From contig DTTO01000035.1 of assembly GCA_012964665.1 (NCBI GenBank), positions 1 through 34,438 of the forward strand: a stretch of DNA of 34,438 bases. The letters are read 5' to 3'. The notes beneath the pieces are model-generated. The model was not told the origin of the DNA, made no database searches, and saw only the letters and a program-made list of their open reading frames with translations. The DNA is from Fidelibacterota bacterium (GTDB lineage Bacteria; Fidelibacterota; Marinisomatia; Marinisomatales; TCS55). Position numbers and translations under genes: made by a program. The number at the start of each line of letters is the position of its first letter. Within the stretch, counting starts at the first letter, position 1. Of this stretch, positions 17,460 to 26,193 are shown piece by piece.

Positions 17460-18955
17460 TAAAAAAAATATTTGATCGATCACCATTTCAATTGGCTATG
17501 ATAACAGGCGTCTTAGTTGGATGTGCCTATCCCCCGATTCCCGGGTTTACAGCTTGGTTTGGTTTTCTGCCTTTGATTCATATCTGGCGAACCCAGATGC
17601 CCAAAGAATCGGCCCGATGGTCATTTTTTGCTTCAGTTATAGCTAATCTGATTTCACTGTATTGGATTGGTCTGAATTCTGGAGCTAACGGTGTTGCTGT
17701 ATTGTTATCCTTGGTTGGCGCTATTTTATACCTAGGTATTATGTGGGCTGGATTGGGCTGGATCGTTGCAATGATTGAAAAAAAGATCGGTAATAGCCTA
17801 AGTATAATACCATTTTTATGGGTAACAATGGAATGGGTACGCAGCTTCGGTCCACTAGGATTTCCTTGGGCGAACTTAGCAACAACACAGACGGTTTTTC
17901 TGCCGGTAATTCAAATGATAGAAATCACTGGCACAGAAGGAATCGGGTTCTGGATTCTTCTAGTCAATGTTGTTACGTACATTTCCATACACACTGAAAA
18001 AAATAAACGAAATCTAGCGATATGTTCTATTTTTTTATTTTCTCTTCCATGGATCTACGGCATCATTCGTATGCCTGTATTTGAATTTGATGAAAATAAG
18101 CCCTATAGGGAATTAGCAGTGCTTCAACCCAATATAAACCCGAATAAAAAATGGGAAGCTTCTTTTCGAACAAGGTTATATGAAATTATGGACTCTCTTC
18201 ATGCAGAAGCCATGTCAATGAATCCCGATTTGATATTGTGGCCGGAGGCTGCTTTGCCAGCCTATATGCGGGTATCACCGAAGCGTAGAGACTATGAATG
18301 GTTGGTGATGGAATCTGGAATACCTATTGTAATGGGAACTGTTGATTTTCATAGGGACACAACAGGGCGTCGAGTATATAATGGATCCATTTATATTGGT
18401 TTGGAAGGCAATAAAATCTACCATAAAATATTCCTTGTTCCATTTGCTGAATACATACCTTTGTCAGATAAAATTCCCTTGCTGAAAGAATTAAATTTTG
18501 GGCAGGCTAATTTCACTGCTGGTTCAGAATTCACGGTATTTCCAATGGATTCGATTTTATTCAGTAATTTGATATGTTATGAATCGAGCCACCCGGAAGT
18601 TGCACGAGGATTTGTCCGAAATGGTGCCCGCTTCTTAACGATAGAAGCCAATGACGCCTGGCTACAAAATTCATCAGGTGTCAGACAGCATTTTGAACTA
18701 GCGCGTCTTCGCGCGGTGGAATTACGAACAGGAATTGTTCGCAGTGCCAATACAGGCATTTCAGGCATTATTTATCCATCAGGGAAAGTTGAAAAAAAGA
18801 TTCCTTTCGATAAACAAGCCGTTTTTAAAGGTAAGGTGCCTTTAAGGTCTAGTATGACATTTTTTGCGCGGTATGGAAGTGTTTTTGCGCAAATATGTTT
18901 GATTATAACTTTAATACAAATCGTATGGCTCATCAAAAGGCTAAACCACTCTTAA
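17456..18955 (+). CDS. lnt: Apolipoprotein N-acyltransferase Lnt
   Basis: A 499-residue inner-membrane enzyme that adds the third acyl chain to lipoproteins. The N-terminal third is a set of transmembrane helices, followed by a periplasmic nitrilase domain with the catalytic triad visible: E264 in WPEAALP, K324 in YHKIFLVPFAEY and C374 in LICYES. A last transmembrane helix closes the protein. Length is normal. Its presence implies a diderm with triacylated lipoproteins. Codons 2-5 include a run of eight A (17461-17468). The start is ATG in an ATGA overlap with ruvX. Confidence 0.94.
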   Translation: MIKKIFDRSPFQLAMITGVLVGCAYPPIPGFTAWFGFLPLIHIWRTQMPKESARWSFFASVIANLISLYWIGLNSGANGVAVLLSLVGAILYLGIMWAGLGWIVAMIEKKIGNSLSIIPFLWVTMEWVRSFGPLGFPWANLATTQTVFLPVIQMIEITGTEGIGFWILLVNVVTYISIHTEKNKRNLAICSIFLFSLPWIYGIIRMPVFEFDENKPYRELAVLQPNINPNKKWEASFRTRLYEIMDSLHAEAMSMNPDLILWPEAALPAYMRVSPKRRDYEWLVMESGIPIVMGTVDFHRDTTGRRVYNGSIYIGLEGNKIYHKIFLVPFAEYIPLSDKIPLLKELNFGQANFTAGSEFTVFPMDSILFSNLICYESSHPEVARGFVRNGARFLTIEANDAWLQNSSGVRQHFELARLRAVELRTGIVRSANTGISGIIYPSGKVEKKIPFDKQAVFKGKVPLRSSMTFFARYGSVFAQICLIITLIQIVWLIKRLNHS

Positions 18956-19560
18956 TAATCCTCATCCTTTTGACAGGGCTGGCCATAGGTCAGAAAAAAG
19001 AAAAATGGGAGTTAGACCCTGTAATTCAATCGGCGCTTCTTCCAGGATGGGGACAAAAATCACTTAATTATCAGAAACGAGGACGATTTTATTCCTATAT
19101 GGAATCAGGTTTGCTGCTCACAATATTGGGAACGACTACATACTCAAATATATTAAAAAAGAATTATATTGCTTTTGCATCCGAGCATGCTGCGATTTCT
19201 TCATCAGATAAAGACCATAAATACTGGGTGGATATCGGCAATTATGATTCAGTAAGAGATTATAATGATGAACATTTGCGTAATAGAGAAGTGAGTGATT
19301 TATACCCAGAGGATAAGCGTTGGAGTTGGGATTGGGATGGGAATAATAACCGTAACGAATTTGAACGTCAACGAATATTAAGTGACCAAATGAAATTGGC
19401 AGCAACATTTGGAATAGGCGCGACTGTACTCAATCATATGGTGTCAGCGATTGATGCCCTTTACCTAAAACGTATTTCACAGAACAAAACACTTTCTGTG
19501 GAGACTTGGTGTCAATCGGAAACGGGTAGTTTGGGATACACCCTAACGCTTCAGTTTTAA
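18925..19560 (+). CDS. DUF5683-like small envelope protein
   Basis: A 211-residue protein with a signal peptide (MAHQKAKPLLIILILLTGLAIGQ). It then has SALLPGWGQKSLNYQKRGRFYSYMESGLLL, the PGxGQ...G pattern of DUF5683-type proteins common in FCB bacteria. A hydrophobic segment near residues 60-75 and another near 160-180 flank a charged, Asp/Asn/Trp-rich middle. Function is unknown. ATG 18925 lies in the end of lnt (31-nt overlap) and gives the best signal peptide; an upstream in-frame start exists at 18895. The ecfT-like gene starts 1 nt after its stop. Confidence 0.6.
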   Translation: MAHQKAKPLLIILILLTGLAIGQKKEKWELDPVIQSALLPGWGQKSLNYQKRGRFYSYMESGLLLTILGTTTYSNILKKNYIAFASEHAAISSSDKDHKYWVDIGNYDSVRDYNDEHLRNREVSDLYPEDKRWSWDWDGNNNRNEFERQRILSDQMKLAATFGIGATVLNHMVSAIDALYLKRISQNKTLSVETWCQSETGSLGYTLTLQF

Positions 19561-19561
19561 G

Positions 19562-20287
19562 ATGATAAAACATCCATTAGTAAATCTATGGTTTTATTTG
19601 AGTTATTCATTCTCATTACTTCTTTCTACTACTTATTTTGGATTGGGAATCTATTTTTTGATTTTTTTGGCGATCATTTGGCTAAATAAAAAATACTTCA
19701 TACAAGTACTACAACGTCTGAAACCAATTGTTTATTATTTCCCAATTATGATAATCCTATATTTTATCTTTTCACTTTTTTTAACCGATAATCGGTTGGG
19801 TGTTATTCTGAACGAGGCAGTTTTTGGATGTTTGAAATTGTTTCTGATGGTAGGTGCGATGATGTTCTATTTTGAATCTACACCAAGCCAGGATATCCTT
19901 ATTATAGCCCGTAGTATTTGGGTGAAAGTGAACAAGCCCTGGAAATGGGTGGAAAATTTCTTTTTATTTCTCGGGATGACATTGCGATTTTATCCTACCT
20001 TTCAATCCAATTGGCAATCGTTACGGAATACTCGAAAATCACTTGGATTGGAAGCTGATTTATCTTATTTGGAACAGGTTAAAACAGCTGCTAAGGAAAT
20101 GCCGGGATTGCTGATCCATCAGTTGCGAAGAGCCGATGATGTGGCGATGGCAATGAAACTTCGGGGTTATGGAAAACAGTTTCCTAGAGGCGTTACCTAT
20201 CCTACTATTTTCAAAGCTATCCATCTGATACAAATTATTTTCATTTCTTCTGTCTACTGGGCTATCAATACCATTGCCACGATTTAA
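19562..20287 (+). CDS. ecfT: Orphan EcfT/CbiQ-type transmembrane transporter component
   Basis: A 241-residue inner-membrane protein with several hydrophobic helices and the EcfT coupling helices. The segment RRADDVAMAMKLRGYG (about 195-210) matches the conserved A-R-G coupling motif that contacts ECF ATPases in vitamin and metal uptake systems. No EcfA ATPase or S-component lies nearby, so the partners are elsewhere or the protein has another job. Its 3' end overlaps truA by 14 nt. In Firmicutes, ecfT is also directly followed by truA. Confidence 0.75.
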   Translation: MIKHPLVNLWFYLSYSFSLLLSTTYFGLGIYFLIFLAIIWLNKKYFIQVLQRLKPIVYYFPIMIILYFIFSLFLTDNRLGVILNEAVFGCLKLFLMVGAMMFYFESTPSQDILIIARSIWVKVNKPWKWVENFFLFLGMTLRFYPTFQSNWQSLRNTRKSLGLEADLSYLEQVKTAAKEMPGLLIHQLRRADDVAMAMKLRGYGKQFPRGVTYPTIFKAIHLIQIIFISSVYWAINTIATI

Positions 20288-21005
20288 GATTCAAATTCAA
20301 TATGATGGAACTGGCTTCCGTGGCTGGCAGTTACAAAAAAAGGAACGAACAATTCAGGGAGAGATTGAAGCCGCGCTTAAAATAATAAATGAGGGAGAAA
20401 TGATCCGTATTCATGGGGCGGGACGAACAGATACAGGTGTTCATAGTACTGGGCAAATTGCACATTTTGATTTTCAGACGGATTTGGACTCCTGTGAACT
20501 AAAAGACGCCATTAATGGGAATCTACCCCGGGATATACGGGTAATGGAATGCCTTGTGGTTCCAGCGGAATTTCATGCTCGTTTTTCTGCAACACGACGG
20601 CATTATCTTTATCGCTGCCGTATGGATGATTTTTTACTCGATCGAAATTATACTTGGCATACAGGACCAATGGATTGCAATATTCTGAATCAAGCAGCGC
20701 AAAGTATTATTGGTAATCACGATTTCACATCTTTCAGCAGGAATAATGAAGACTTGGATCACCGCCATTGTATCATCCTTGATTCTTTCTGGAATGAGGA
20801 TGGAGCCCTGATAAATTATCATGTTTCAGCGAATCGGTTCTTACACCATATGGTACGTTATTTGGTAGGCACAATGGTGGAAGTATCTCGTGGAAAATAT
20901 GAATTGGAACGATATAAAAATTTGATTGATCATCCTGCTGAAAATGTGCATATTTACAAAGCACCACCCCGGGGGTTGGTGCTGACGCGAGTTGATTATG
21001 ATTAA
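20274..21005 (+). CDS. truA: tRNA pseudouridine(38-40) synthase TruA
   Basis: A 243-residue enzyme that makes pseudouridine at tRNA positions 38-40. The N terminus has IQYDGTGFRGWQLQKKERTIQGEIE. The catalytic Asp is D53 in GRTDTGVH. Further on are HARFSATRRHYLYR, HDFTSFSR and NRFLHHMVRYLVGTMVEV. The start is TTG 20274, within the ecfT-like gene, because no ATG precedes the conserved N-terminal strand. It overlaps the HtrA gene. Confidence 0.94.
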   Translation: MPRFKIQIQYDGTGFRGWQLQKKERTIQGEIEAALKIINEGEMIRIHGAGRTDTGVHSTGQIAHFDFQTDLDSCELKDAINGNLPRDIRVMECLVVPAEFHARFSATRRHYLYRCRMDDFLLDRNYTWHTGPMDCNILNQAAQSIIGNHDFTSFSRNNEDLDHRHCIILDSFWNEDGALINYHVSANRFLHHMVRYLVGTMVEVSRGKYELERYKNLIDHPAENVHIYKAPPRGLVLTRVDYD

Positions 21006-22089
21006 AAAAGTAATTTTATCCTTATTAGCCTTGGTCTTTTTGTGTGTGCATGGTTTCAGTCAATCTAGTATTGACGAATCCAGGCAAAATGCCATCACCC
21101 AGGCAATTAAAAAAGCAAGCCCTGGAGTTGCCAGTATCAATGTTACTCAGGTACGTCGCTATTCAATGAATCCCTTTCAGCGGGACCCTTGGTTTGAGTA
21201 TTTTTTTCCCCCGGAAATTCGCCAGCGTGAAGTAAAAGGGTCTGGTTCTGGAGTTGTGATTAGTCCCGACGGTTATGTGTTAACAAATGATCACGTGATC
21301 GAAAATGCTTCCAAGATCATTGTCACCCTGCCTGGTGGAGAGGAGTATAATGCCGATGTAGTGGGTGTAGATAATATTACCGATTTAGCACTATTGAAGC
21401 TAGATGGATCTGATTTTCCTTATGTTAAAATGGGGGACTCAGAAAAATTAATTATTGGCGAATGGGCCATTGCATTAGGCAATCCCTTTGGACTTTTTGA
21501 TGTAAATCAGCAGCCCACAGCCACGGTAGGTATTGTGAGCGGAAAAGACTTGGATTTTGGTTTCCAGTCAGGTAAAGTATTTCAAGATATGATTCAAACC
21601 GATGCAGCCATTAATCCGGGAAATAGCGGCGGACCTTTAGTGAATTCTGAGGGTGAAGTTATCGGGATTAATACATTTATATTTACAGGATCATCTGTTG
21701 GCCAAGGCTCAATCGGGATTGGATTTGCAATCCCCATAAATCGAGCTCGCACGATTGCAGAAGAACTAAAGTCCAAGGGTAAAATTGAGCGGGATTTTTC
21801 TACTGGACTTCACGTGCAACCACTGGATCGTAAAACATCTCGATATTTGGGTATTCCTTTTAATGAAGGTGTGATTATTACCCATATTTCAAAAAACAGC
21901 CCAGCCACAAAAGCAAATCTGCAATATGGGGATGTGATTGTCGCTGTTGAACAGAAGAAGGTTCTTAGTTTAAACGACATACTAGAAATTATTGAAATCA
22001 ATGATTTACGTCCCGGAGATAAAGTAAAAATGCGTGTTTGGCGAAATGGTCGTTATTTAAATAAATTTTTAATATTAGGGAAATTGTAA
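20998..22089 (+). CDS. HtrA/Deg-family periplasmic serine protease
   Basis: A 363-residue trypsin-like protease with a signal peptide (MIKKVILSLLALVFLCVHGFSQ). The catalytic triad is His99 (LTNDHVIE), Asp129 (ITDLALLK) and Ser210 (PGNSGGPL). A single C-terminal PDZ domain follows (PFNEGVIITHISKNSPATKANLQYGDVIVAV), as in DegS-like members rather than two-PDZ DegP. It probably handles misfolded envelope proteins. ATG 20998 is preferred over TTG 20992 and overlaps truA by 8 nt. Confidence 0.93.
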   Translation: MIKKVILSLLALVFLCVHGFSQSSIDESRQNAITQAIKKASPGVASINVTQVRRYSMNPFQRDPWFEYFFPPEIRQREVKGSGSGVVISPDGYVLTNDHVIENASKIIVTLPGGEEYNADVVGVDNITDLALLKLDGSDFPYVKMGDSEKLIIGEWAIALGNPFGLFDVNQQPTATVGIVSGKDLDFGFQSGKVFQDMIQTDAAINPGNSGGPLVNSEGEVIGINTFIFTGSSVGQGSIGIGFAIPINRARTIAEELKSKGKIERDFSTGLHVQPLDRKTSRYLGIPFNEGVIITHISKNSPATKANLQYGDVIVAVEQKKVLSLNDILEIIEINDLRPGDKVKMRVWRNGRYLNKFLILGKL

Positions 22090-22091
22090 AT

Positions 22092-22733
22092 ATGATTGCA
22101 AAAGAAGGCCGAATCATTTTGATACCGCTTTTCTTGTTGGCATTTCCCATTGGCATCTATGCCCATGCTGTGGATAGTATACCCTTTACTATTATTTACG
22201 GTATACTAGGATTATTATTCCTGTTTTCACTCAATTTTTTTAGGGATCCCAAACGAAACATTCCAATGGATGAAAAACTGATTATTTCTCCAGCAGACGG
22301 AAAAATTGTGAAAGTAAGTGAAATAAATGACCCGGAAGTGGGTGAGTCAGCAAAACTAGTATCTATATTCTTGAATGTTTTTAGTGTACATGTAAATCGA
22401 GTGCCTATCGATGGCACTGTAGCATCTGTAAAACGTAAACCAGGGAAATTCTTAGCCGCCTTTGACCATAAGGCATCTGATGAGAATGAACAGGTGGTAA
22501 CTGTACTCGAGCATACATCTGGAAAATATAAAATCAAGCAAATTGCTGGTTTGATTGCTAGAAGAATACTATGTTATGCTAATGTCGGATCAAAAATGCA
22601 TAAGGGGGCCCGTCTTGGGTTTATACGCTTTGGCAGTCGAACCGATTTAATAATGCCTGCACATGTGGATGTACGTGTAGTGGTCGGGCAAAAAGTTACT
22701 GGTAGCGAAACCGTTGTTGCTGAAATAATATGA
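22092..22733 (+). CDS. psd: Phosphatidylserine decarboxylase, archaeal/short type
   Basis: A 213-residue pyruvoyl enzyme making phosphatidylethanolamine from phosphatidylserine. Two N-terminal membrane segments precede SPADGKIVKV, FSVHVNRVPIDG and ANVGSKMHKGARLGFIRFGSRTDL. Self-cleavage is expected between Gly181 and Ser182 in FGSR, leaving a pyruvoyl group. It is the short, archaeal-type form frequent in FCB bacteria. It overlaps pssA by 4 nt, so the two consecutive steps of PE synthesis are coupled. Confidence 0.94.
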   Translation: MIAKEGRIILIPLFLLAFPIGIYAHAVDSIPFTIIYGILGLLFLFSLNFFRDPKRNIPMDEKLIISPADGKIVKVSEINDPEVGESAKLVSIFLNVFSVHVNRVPIDGTVASVKRKPGKFLAAFDHKASDENEQVVTVLEHTSGKYKIKQIAGLIARRILCYANVGSKMHKGARLGFIRFGSRTDLIMPAHVDVRVVVGQKVTGSETVVAEII

Positions 22734-23503
22734 AAAATAAAAAAATTCATATGCCAAAACGATTGAAGCGGTCGTTCATTCCTAATGTGGCGACGGTATT
22801 TAATATGTTTTTGGGTTTTCTGGCCATTACACTTATTATGAATGATGAACCAATTAAAGCAGGTTGGGTCATGTTGGTTGCGGGTTTATTTGATGCTATC
22901 GATGGTAAACTGGCACGTCTTTTAGGGCTTTCATCACGATTTGGCACTGAATTTGACTCTCTGGCTGATACGATTTCATTTTGTGCAGTACCATCCGTTT
23001 TGATATATAGTGTTTATGTGGAAGGCTTGCCAAGTTTGCTGGGTGCTATCATCAGTTTTATGCCCCTTCTCTTTGGAACAATCCGTCTGGCGAAGTTCAA
23101 TATTGATGTGAAAGGTATTCCAAAACCATATTTTACAGGACTTACCACACCCTTGGCCGCCATTGCATTTATAAGTTATATGTTGTTTAATTATCAAATG
23201 TACGGTGATATGGGTGATCCTCGACTTGCTTTGGTACTGGCCGCCAGTTTAAGCTTTTTAATGGTTAGTCCTATTCGATTTACAAAATTTCCGTTACTCA
23301 GTTTCAAAAAAGGCCGTTCAAATAATTTGAGGCTGGTGGGTTTATTTATTATTTTAGTTACATTGATTTTTTACAGAGGTTTAGTACTTTTCCCTTTAAT
23401 GACGCTTTACATCTTTTGGTCAATTATCCAATGGATGTTGAATCATGATCGTTTGGAAGGGGAAACACAGATTCATGCTCGCCAAAATAAATATCATGAA
23501 TAA
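22730..23503 (+). CDS. pssA: CDP-diacylglycerol-serine O-phosphatidyltransferase
   Basis: A 257-residue membrane CDP-alcohol phosphatidyltransferase that makes phosphatidylserine. The diagnostic DGx2ARx8Gx3Dx3D motif is complete in the stretch from DGKLARLLG through SRFGTEFDSLAD. Several membrane helices follow. ATGA overlap with psd supplies the next enzyme of the same pathway. The last 8 nt overlap the following small membrane gene. Confidence 0.93.
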   Translation: MKNKKIHMPKRLKRSFIPNVATVFNMFLGFLAITLIMNDEPIKAGWVMLVAGLFDAIDGKLARLLGLSSRFGTEFDSLADTISFCAVPSVLIYSVYVEGLPSLLGAIISFMPLLFGTIRLAKFNIDVKGIPKPYFTGLTTPLAAIAFISYMLFNYQMYGDMGDPRLALVLAASLSFLMVSPIRFTKFPLLSFKKGRSNNLRLVGLFIILVTLIFYRGLVLFPLMTLYIFWSIIQWMLNHDRLEGETQIHARQNKYHE

Positions 23504-23783
23504 ACGATCTATAAGTGTTATTATTCTGATCTTGTTTTTCGGGACTCTTTTCGGCACGCTGGTTGGAGAATTATTGGGATTTATTTTACCTGATAGTGTG
23601 GTAAAGGAATTTTTTCTAAAAAGTGTTGATTTTAACTTGGCCGGTTTAGTGGGGAGCGAAACTGGAGTAATTACACTTAATCTAATTATGTTATCTATCC
23701 AGTTCGGATTAACCCTAACGTTCAATTTTACTAGCATTATTGGTTTTGCATCTGCCTATTATTTTCTGAGGTATTTCCGGTAA
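23496..23783 (+). CDS. Small DUF4321-like membrane protein
   Basis: A 95-residue protein beginning MNKRSISVIILILFFGTLFGTLVGELLGFILPD, with a second hydrophobic helix at the C terminus. The GTLxGxLxGE pattern and length resemble DUF4321, a small membrane protein found near phospholipid and cell-envelope genes; function unknown. I chose ATG 23496 (8-nt overlap with pssA) over the upstream in-frame ATG 23445, which lies well inside pssA and would add an unlikely basic leader. Confidence 0.6.
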   Translation: MNKRSISVIILILFFGTLFGTLVGELLGFILPDSVVKEFFLKSVDFNLAGLVGSETGVITLNLIMLSIQFGLTLTFNFTSIIGFASAYYFLRYFR

Positions 23784-23832
23784 ACATTCTAAATTTGGGT
23801 CTGAAAAACACGATTATATCGGAGGAAAAATT

Positions 23833-24066
23833 ATGTCGGGAAAAGAATTAGTATTTGCCGCCATGCCCGGAGGATGGGAAATGGTGGTTATTGCCTTGGT
23901 GATTTTATTGTTATTTGGTGCTAAAAAATTACCAGAATTGGCCCGTGGATTAGGACAGGGAATTCGGGAATTCAAGGGTGCAGTTAATGGAGCGAAAGAT
24001 GAATTGAAAGAAGCTCAGGACTCAATGGAATCTGAGGGAAATACTGAGGACAAAGAGACCAGTTAG
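23833..24066 (+). CDS. tatA: Sec-independent translocase subunit TatA
   Basis: A 77-residue TatA/E protein, the pore-forming part of the twin-arginine export system for folded proteins. It has a short N-terminal membrane helix (WEMVVIALVILLLFG), the hinge and amphipathic helix FGAKKLPELARGLGQGIREFKG, and an acidic tail. GGAGG at 23821-23825 precedes ATG 23833. tatC is not in the window. A strong terminator follows. Confidence 0.94.
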   Translation: MSGKELVFAAMPGGWEMVVIALVILLLFGAKKLPELARGLGQGIREFKGAVNGAKDELKEAQDSMESEGNTEDKETS

Positions 24067-24088
24067 TACATATTAAACATTTATTTTG

Positions 24089-24120
24089 TACAAAGGGGTC
24101 TGCATGACCCCTTTTTTGTA
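24089..24120 (+). terminator. Rho-independent terminator after tatA
   Basis: AAAGGGGTC (24092-24100) and GACCCCTTT (24106-24114) form a perfect 9-bp stem around a TGCAT loop, followed by more T. It ends the lnt-to-tatA run and insulates the Bat cluster. Confidence 0.92.
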
Positions 24121-24187
24121 TAATTTATATACGAATCTTGAAACAAAATCGAATGATTATCGTAGTTAAAACCAAAGGGAAATTGGC

Positions 24188-24193
24188 TATAAA
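24188..24193 (+). promoter_or_regulatory. Possible -10 element just ahead of batA
   Basis: TATAAA lies 6 nt before ATG 24200, which would place the transcription start at or next to the start codon. No clear -35 and no Shine-Dalgarno are present. The 24121-24199 gap after the tatA terminator must contain the Bat cluster promoter, but the exact element is uncertain. Confidence 0.3.
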
Positions 24194-24199
24194 ACATAT

Positions 24200-25171
24200 A
24201 TGATTACATTTGGAAGTCCGCTGTATCTAACGGGATTAATTGTTATCCCCATGATTTATCTCTGGATGCGTAAAGCTGGTAAAAAAAATGAGGGGACGGT
24301 GCGTATCTCTTCATCCGAATTAATTTCTGAAAAAATGAAGCGACAAGGTCGTAATCGCATACGAATATTGACATTACTTCAATATTTAACTATTGTCCTT
24401 GTGATTTTGAGTTTATCCCGTCCACGCCTCCGTGACTCCCTTCAGATAACGAATATGGATGTAGTGGATATTGTTTTAGTGATCGATATTAGTTCCTCAA
24501 TGTTGGCCACTGATTTCCCTCCCAACAGGCTGGAAGCAGTTAAAAAAACCGCCAAAAATTTCATTGATGCCCGTAGTGGTGACCGTATCGGGGTACTGGT
24601 TTTTGCAGGAGAATCCTTCATACAGTGTCCACTTACTGTTGATAAGGAAGTGTTGATATCTTTGATGGATGAAGTAAAGGTAGCCGAGCAGTCCTATGAT
24701 GGAACAGCGATTGGGATGGCTATTGCCAATGCAATAAATCGGCTGCGCCATAGTGATGCAATGAGTAAGGTGATGATTTTATTATCTGACGGTAGTAATA
24801 ATGCCGGCGAATTGGATCCGCTCACTTCTGCAGATTTAGCATCTAACTTTGGCATTAAAATTTATACCATTGGTGCTGGAACCAATCAGGATGTGTCTTT
24901 TATTCCTGGTCGGGGTTATATTCGTAATGAGATTGATGAAGAAACCTTAAAGTCAATTGCTGAACGAACCGACGGAAAATATTTCAGAGCGACGAATATT
25001 TCTGGACTTGAACAAGTGTATGCCACCATTGATGAATTGGAGCGAACTGAAGTTGAAATAAAAGAATATACCCGCTATAAAGAATTATTCGGCTGGTTTC
25101 TTATTCCAGCACTGGTCTTTGGTCTTGGTGGCCAGACAATTGATCGTACATTATATAGGCGGCGCATATGA
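24200..25171 (+). CDS. batA: BatA: VWA-domain membrane protein
   Basis: A 323-residue protein of the Bat (Bacteroides aerotolerance) system. Two N-terminal membrane helices precede a von Willebrand A domain whose metal site DxSxS is D96-I-S98-S-S100. Later VWA positions (TAIGMAIANAINR, LLSDGSNNAG) are intact, so Mg2+ binding is likely. A C-terminal helix anchors it again. The extracytoplasmic VWA domain probably works in a complex with BatB. ATG 24200 has no obvious Shine-Dalgarno. It overlaps batB by 4 nt. Confidence 0.92.
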   Translation: MITFGSPLYLTGLIVIPMIYLWMRKAGKKNEGTVRISSSELISEKMKRQGRNRIRILTLLQYLTIVLVILSLSRPRLRDSLQITNMDVVDIVLVIDISSSMLATDFPPNRLEAVKKTAKNFIDARSGDRIGVLVFAGESFIQCPLTVDKEVLISLMDEVKVAEQSYDGTAIGMAIANAINRLRHSDAMSKVMILLSDGSNNAGELDPLTSADLASNFGIKIYTIGAGTNQDVSFIPGRGYIRNEIDEETLKSIAERTDGKYFRATNISGLEQVYATIDELERTEVEIKEYTRYKELFGWFLIPALVFGLGGQTIDRTLYRRRI

Positions 25172-26193
25172 TTGATTTTAGGTTTCCATATATACTATAC
25201 ATTTATTTTCCATTGATTCTACTTTGGATATTCTGGATATATAAAGGACGCAGGCAAAAGATTCTTGGAGAAACTAATTCATATCTTCGTGCACGTTTAT
25301 TGAGCAAAATGGATACCAACCGTATAATATGGAAACAGAGATTGTTGTTTCTTTCAACAATTACTCTAATATTTGCGGCATCTGGACCCAAAATCGGTGT
25401 CCGGTTGGCACCACTCGAACGCAAAGGCGTTGATCTGGTTTTCGCCATTGATGTTTCCACAAGTATGAATGCTGAAGATGTGAAGCCCAATCGCCTAGAA
25501 AAATCTAAATTTGAAATATCTCAAATGATTCGTCAACTCAAAGGAGATCGAGTGGCGCTGATCGTTTTTGCTGGTTCGAGCCATCTTTATTTACCGTTGA
25601 CCACCGATTATGAAGCAGCTCGCTTATTTTTAGATGAAATTGATACAAATATGATTCCTACCCAGGGAACTGCACTAAGTGCGGCTTTGCAAACCGGACT
25701 GTCTGCCTACACAGAAGACGACTCAAAATATAAGGTATTGGTCTTGGTTACTGATGGTGAAGACCATGAAGGCCAGTCTATTGATCTTGCTAGGCAAGCG
25801 TCGAAGCGTGGTATGATTGTGCATACTGTTGGTGTAGGAACAGAGTCCGGTTCTTTGATCCCAGTAAATGATGCGCAAGGCATACGGGATTACAAGAGGG
25901 ATGGGGATGGAAAACTTATTACATCTATTCTAGACGAATCTATACTTCGAGATATTGCCGATGCTGGCAATGGTACTTATGTACGATTCGATAATAAACC
26001 TGCTAATTTTCGCGCAATTATAAATGCCATTGATTCCATGGAGAAACGTACCTTGAAATCAAACGTATATTCGGAATATGAAGACCGGTATCAATCATTT
26101 GCGATCCTTTCTGTTAGTTTGATGCTGGCAGGGATTTTGATGCCAACGCGGAATAAAAAACAAGAAGAATGGCGGGGTCGATTTGTCCAATAG
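25168..26193 (+). CDS. batB: BatB: VWA-domain membrane protein
   Basis: A 341-residue paralogue of BatA with the same layout: N-terminal membrane helices, a VWA domain (D95-V-S97-T-S99, then GTALSAALQTG and LVTDGEDHEGQ) and a C-terminal membrane helix. In BatB-type proteins the domain faces the periplasm. It starts in an ATGA overlap with batA and its end overlaps batC by 11 nt if the TTG start of batC is used. Confidence 0.92.
   Translation: MIDFRFPYILYIYFPLILLWIFWIYKGRRQKILGETNSYLRARLLSKMDTNRIIWKQRLLFLSTITLIFAASGPKIGVRLAPLERKGVDLVFAIDVSTSMNAEDVKPNRLEKSKFEISQMIRQLKGDRVALIVFAGSSHLYLPLTTDYEAARLFLDEIDTNMIPTQGTALSAALQTGLSAYTEDDSKYKVLVLVTDGEDHEGQSIDLARQASKRGMIVHTVGVGTESGSLIPVNDAQGIRDYKRDGDGKLITSILDESILRDIADAGNGTYVRFDNKPANFRAIINAIDSMEKRTLKSNVYSEYEDRYQSFAILSVSLMLAGILMPTRNKKQEEWRGRFVQ

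Noticed and set aside
24121-24199. tRNA-Sec or other small RNA gene before batA
   Set aside because: No cloverleaf arms or long stem could be drawn; it is better explained as a promoter region.
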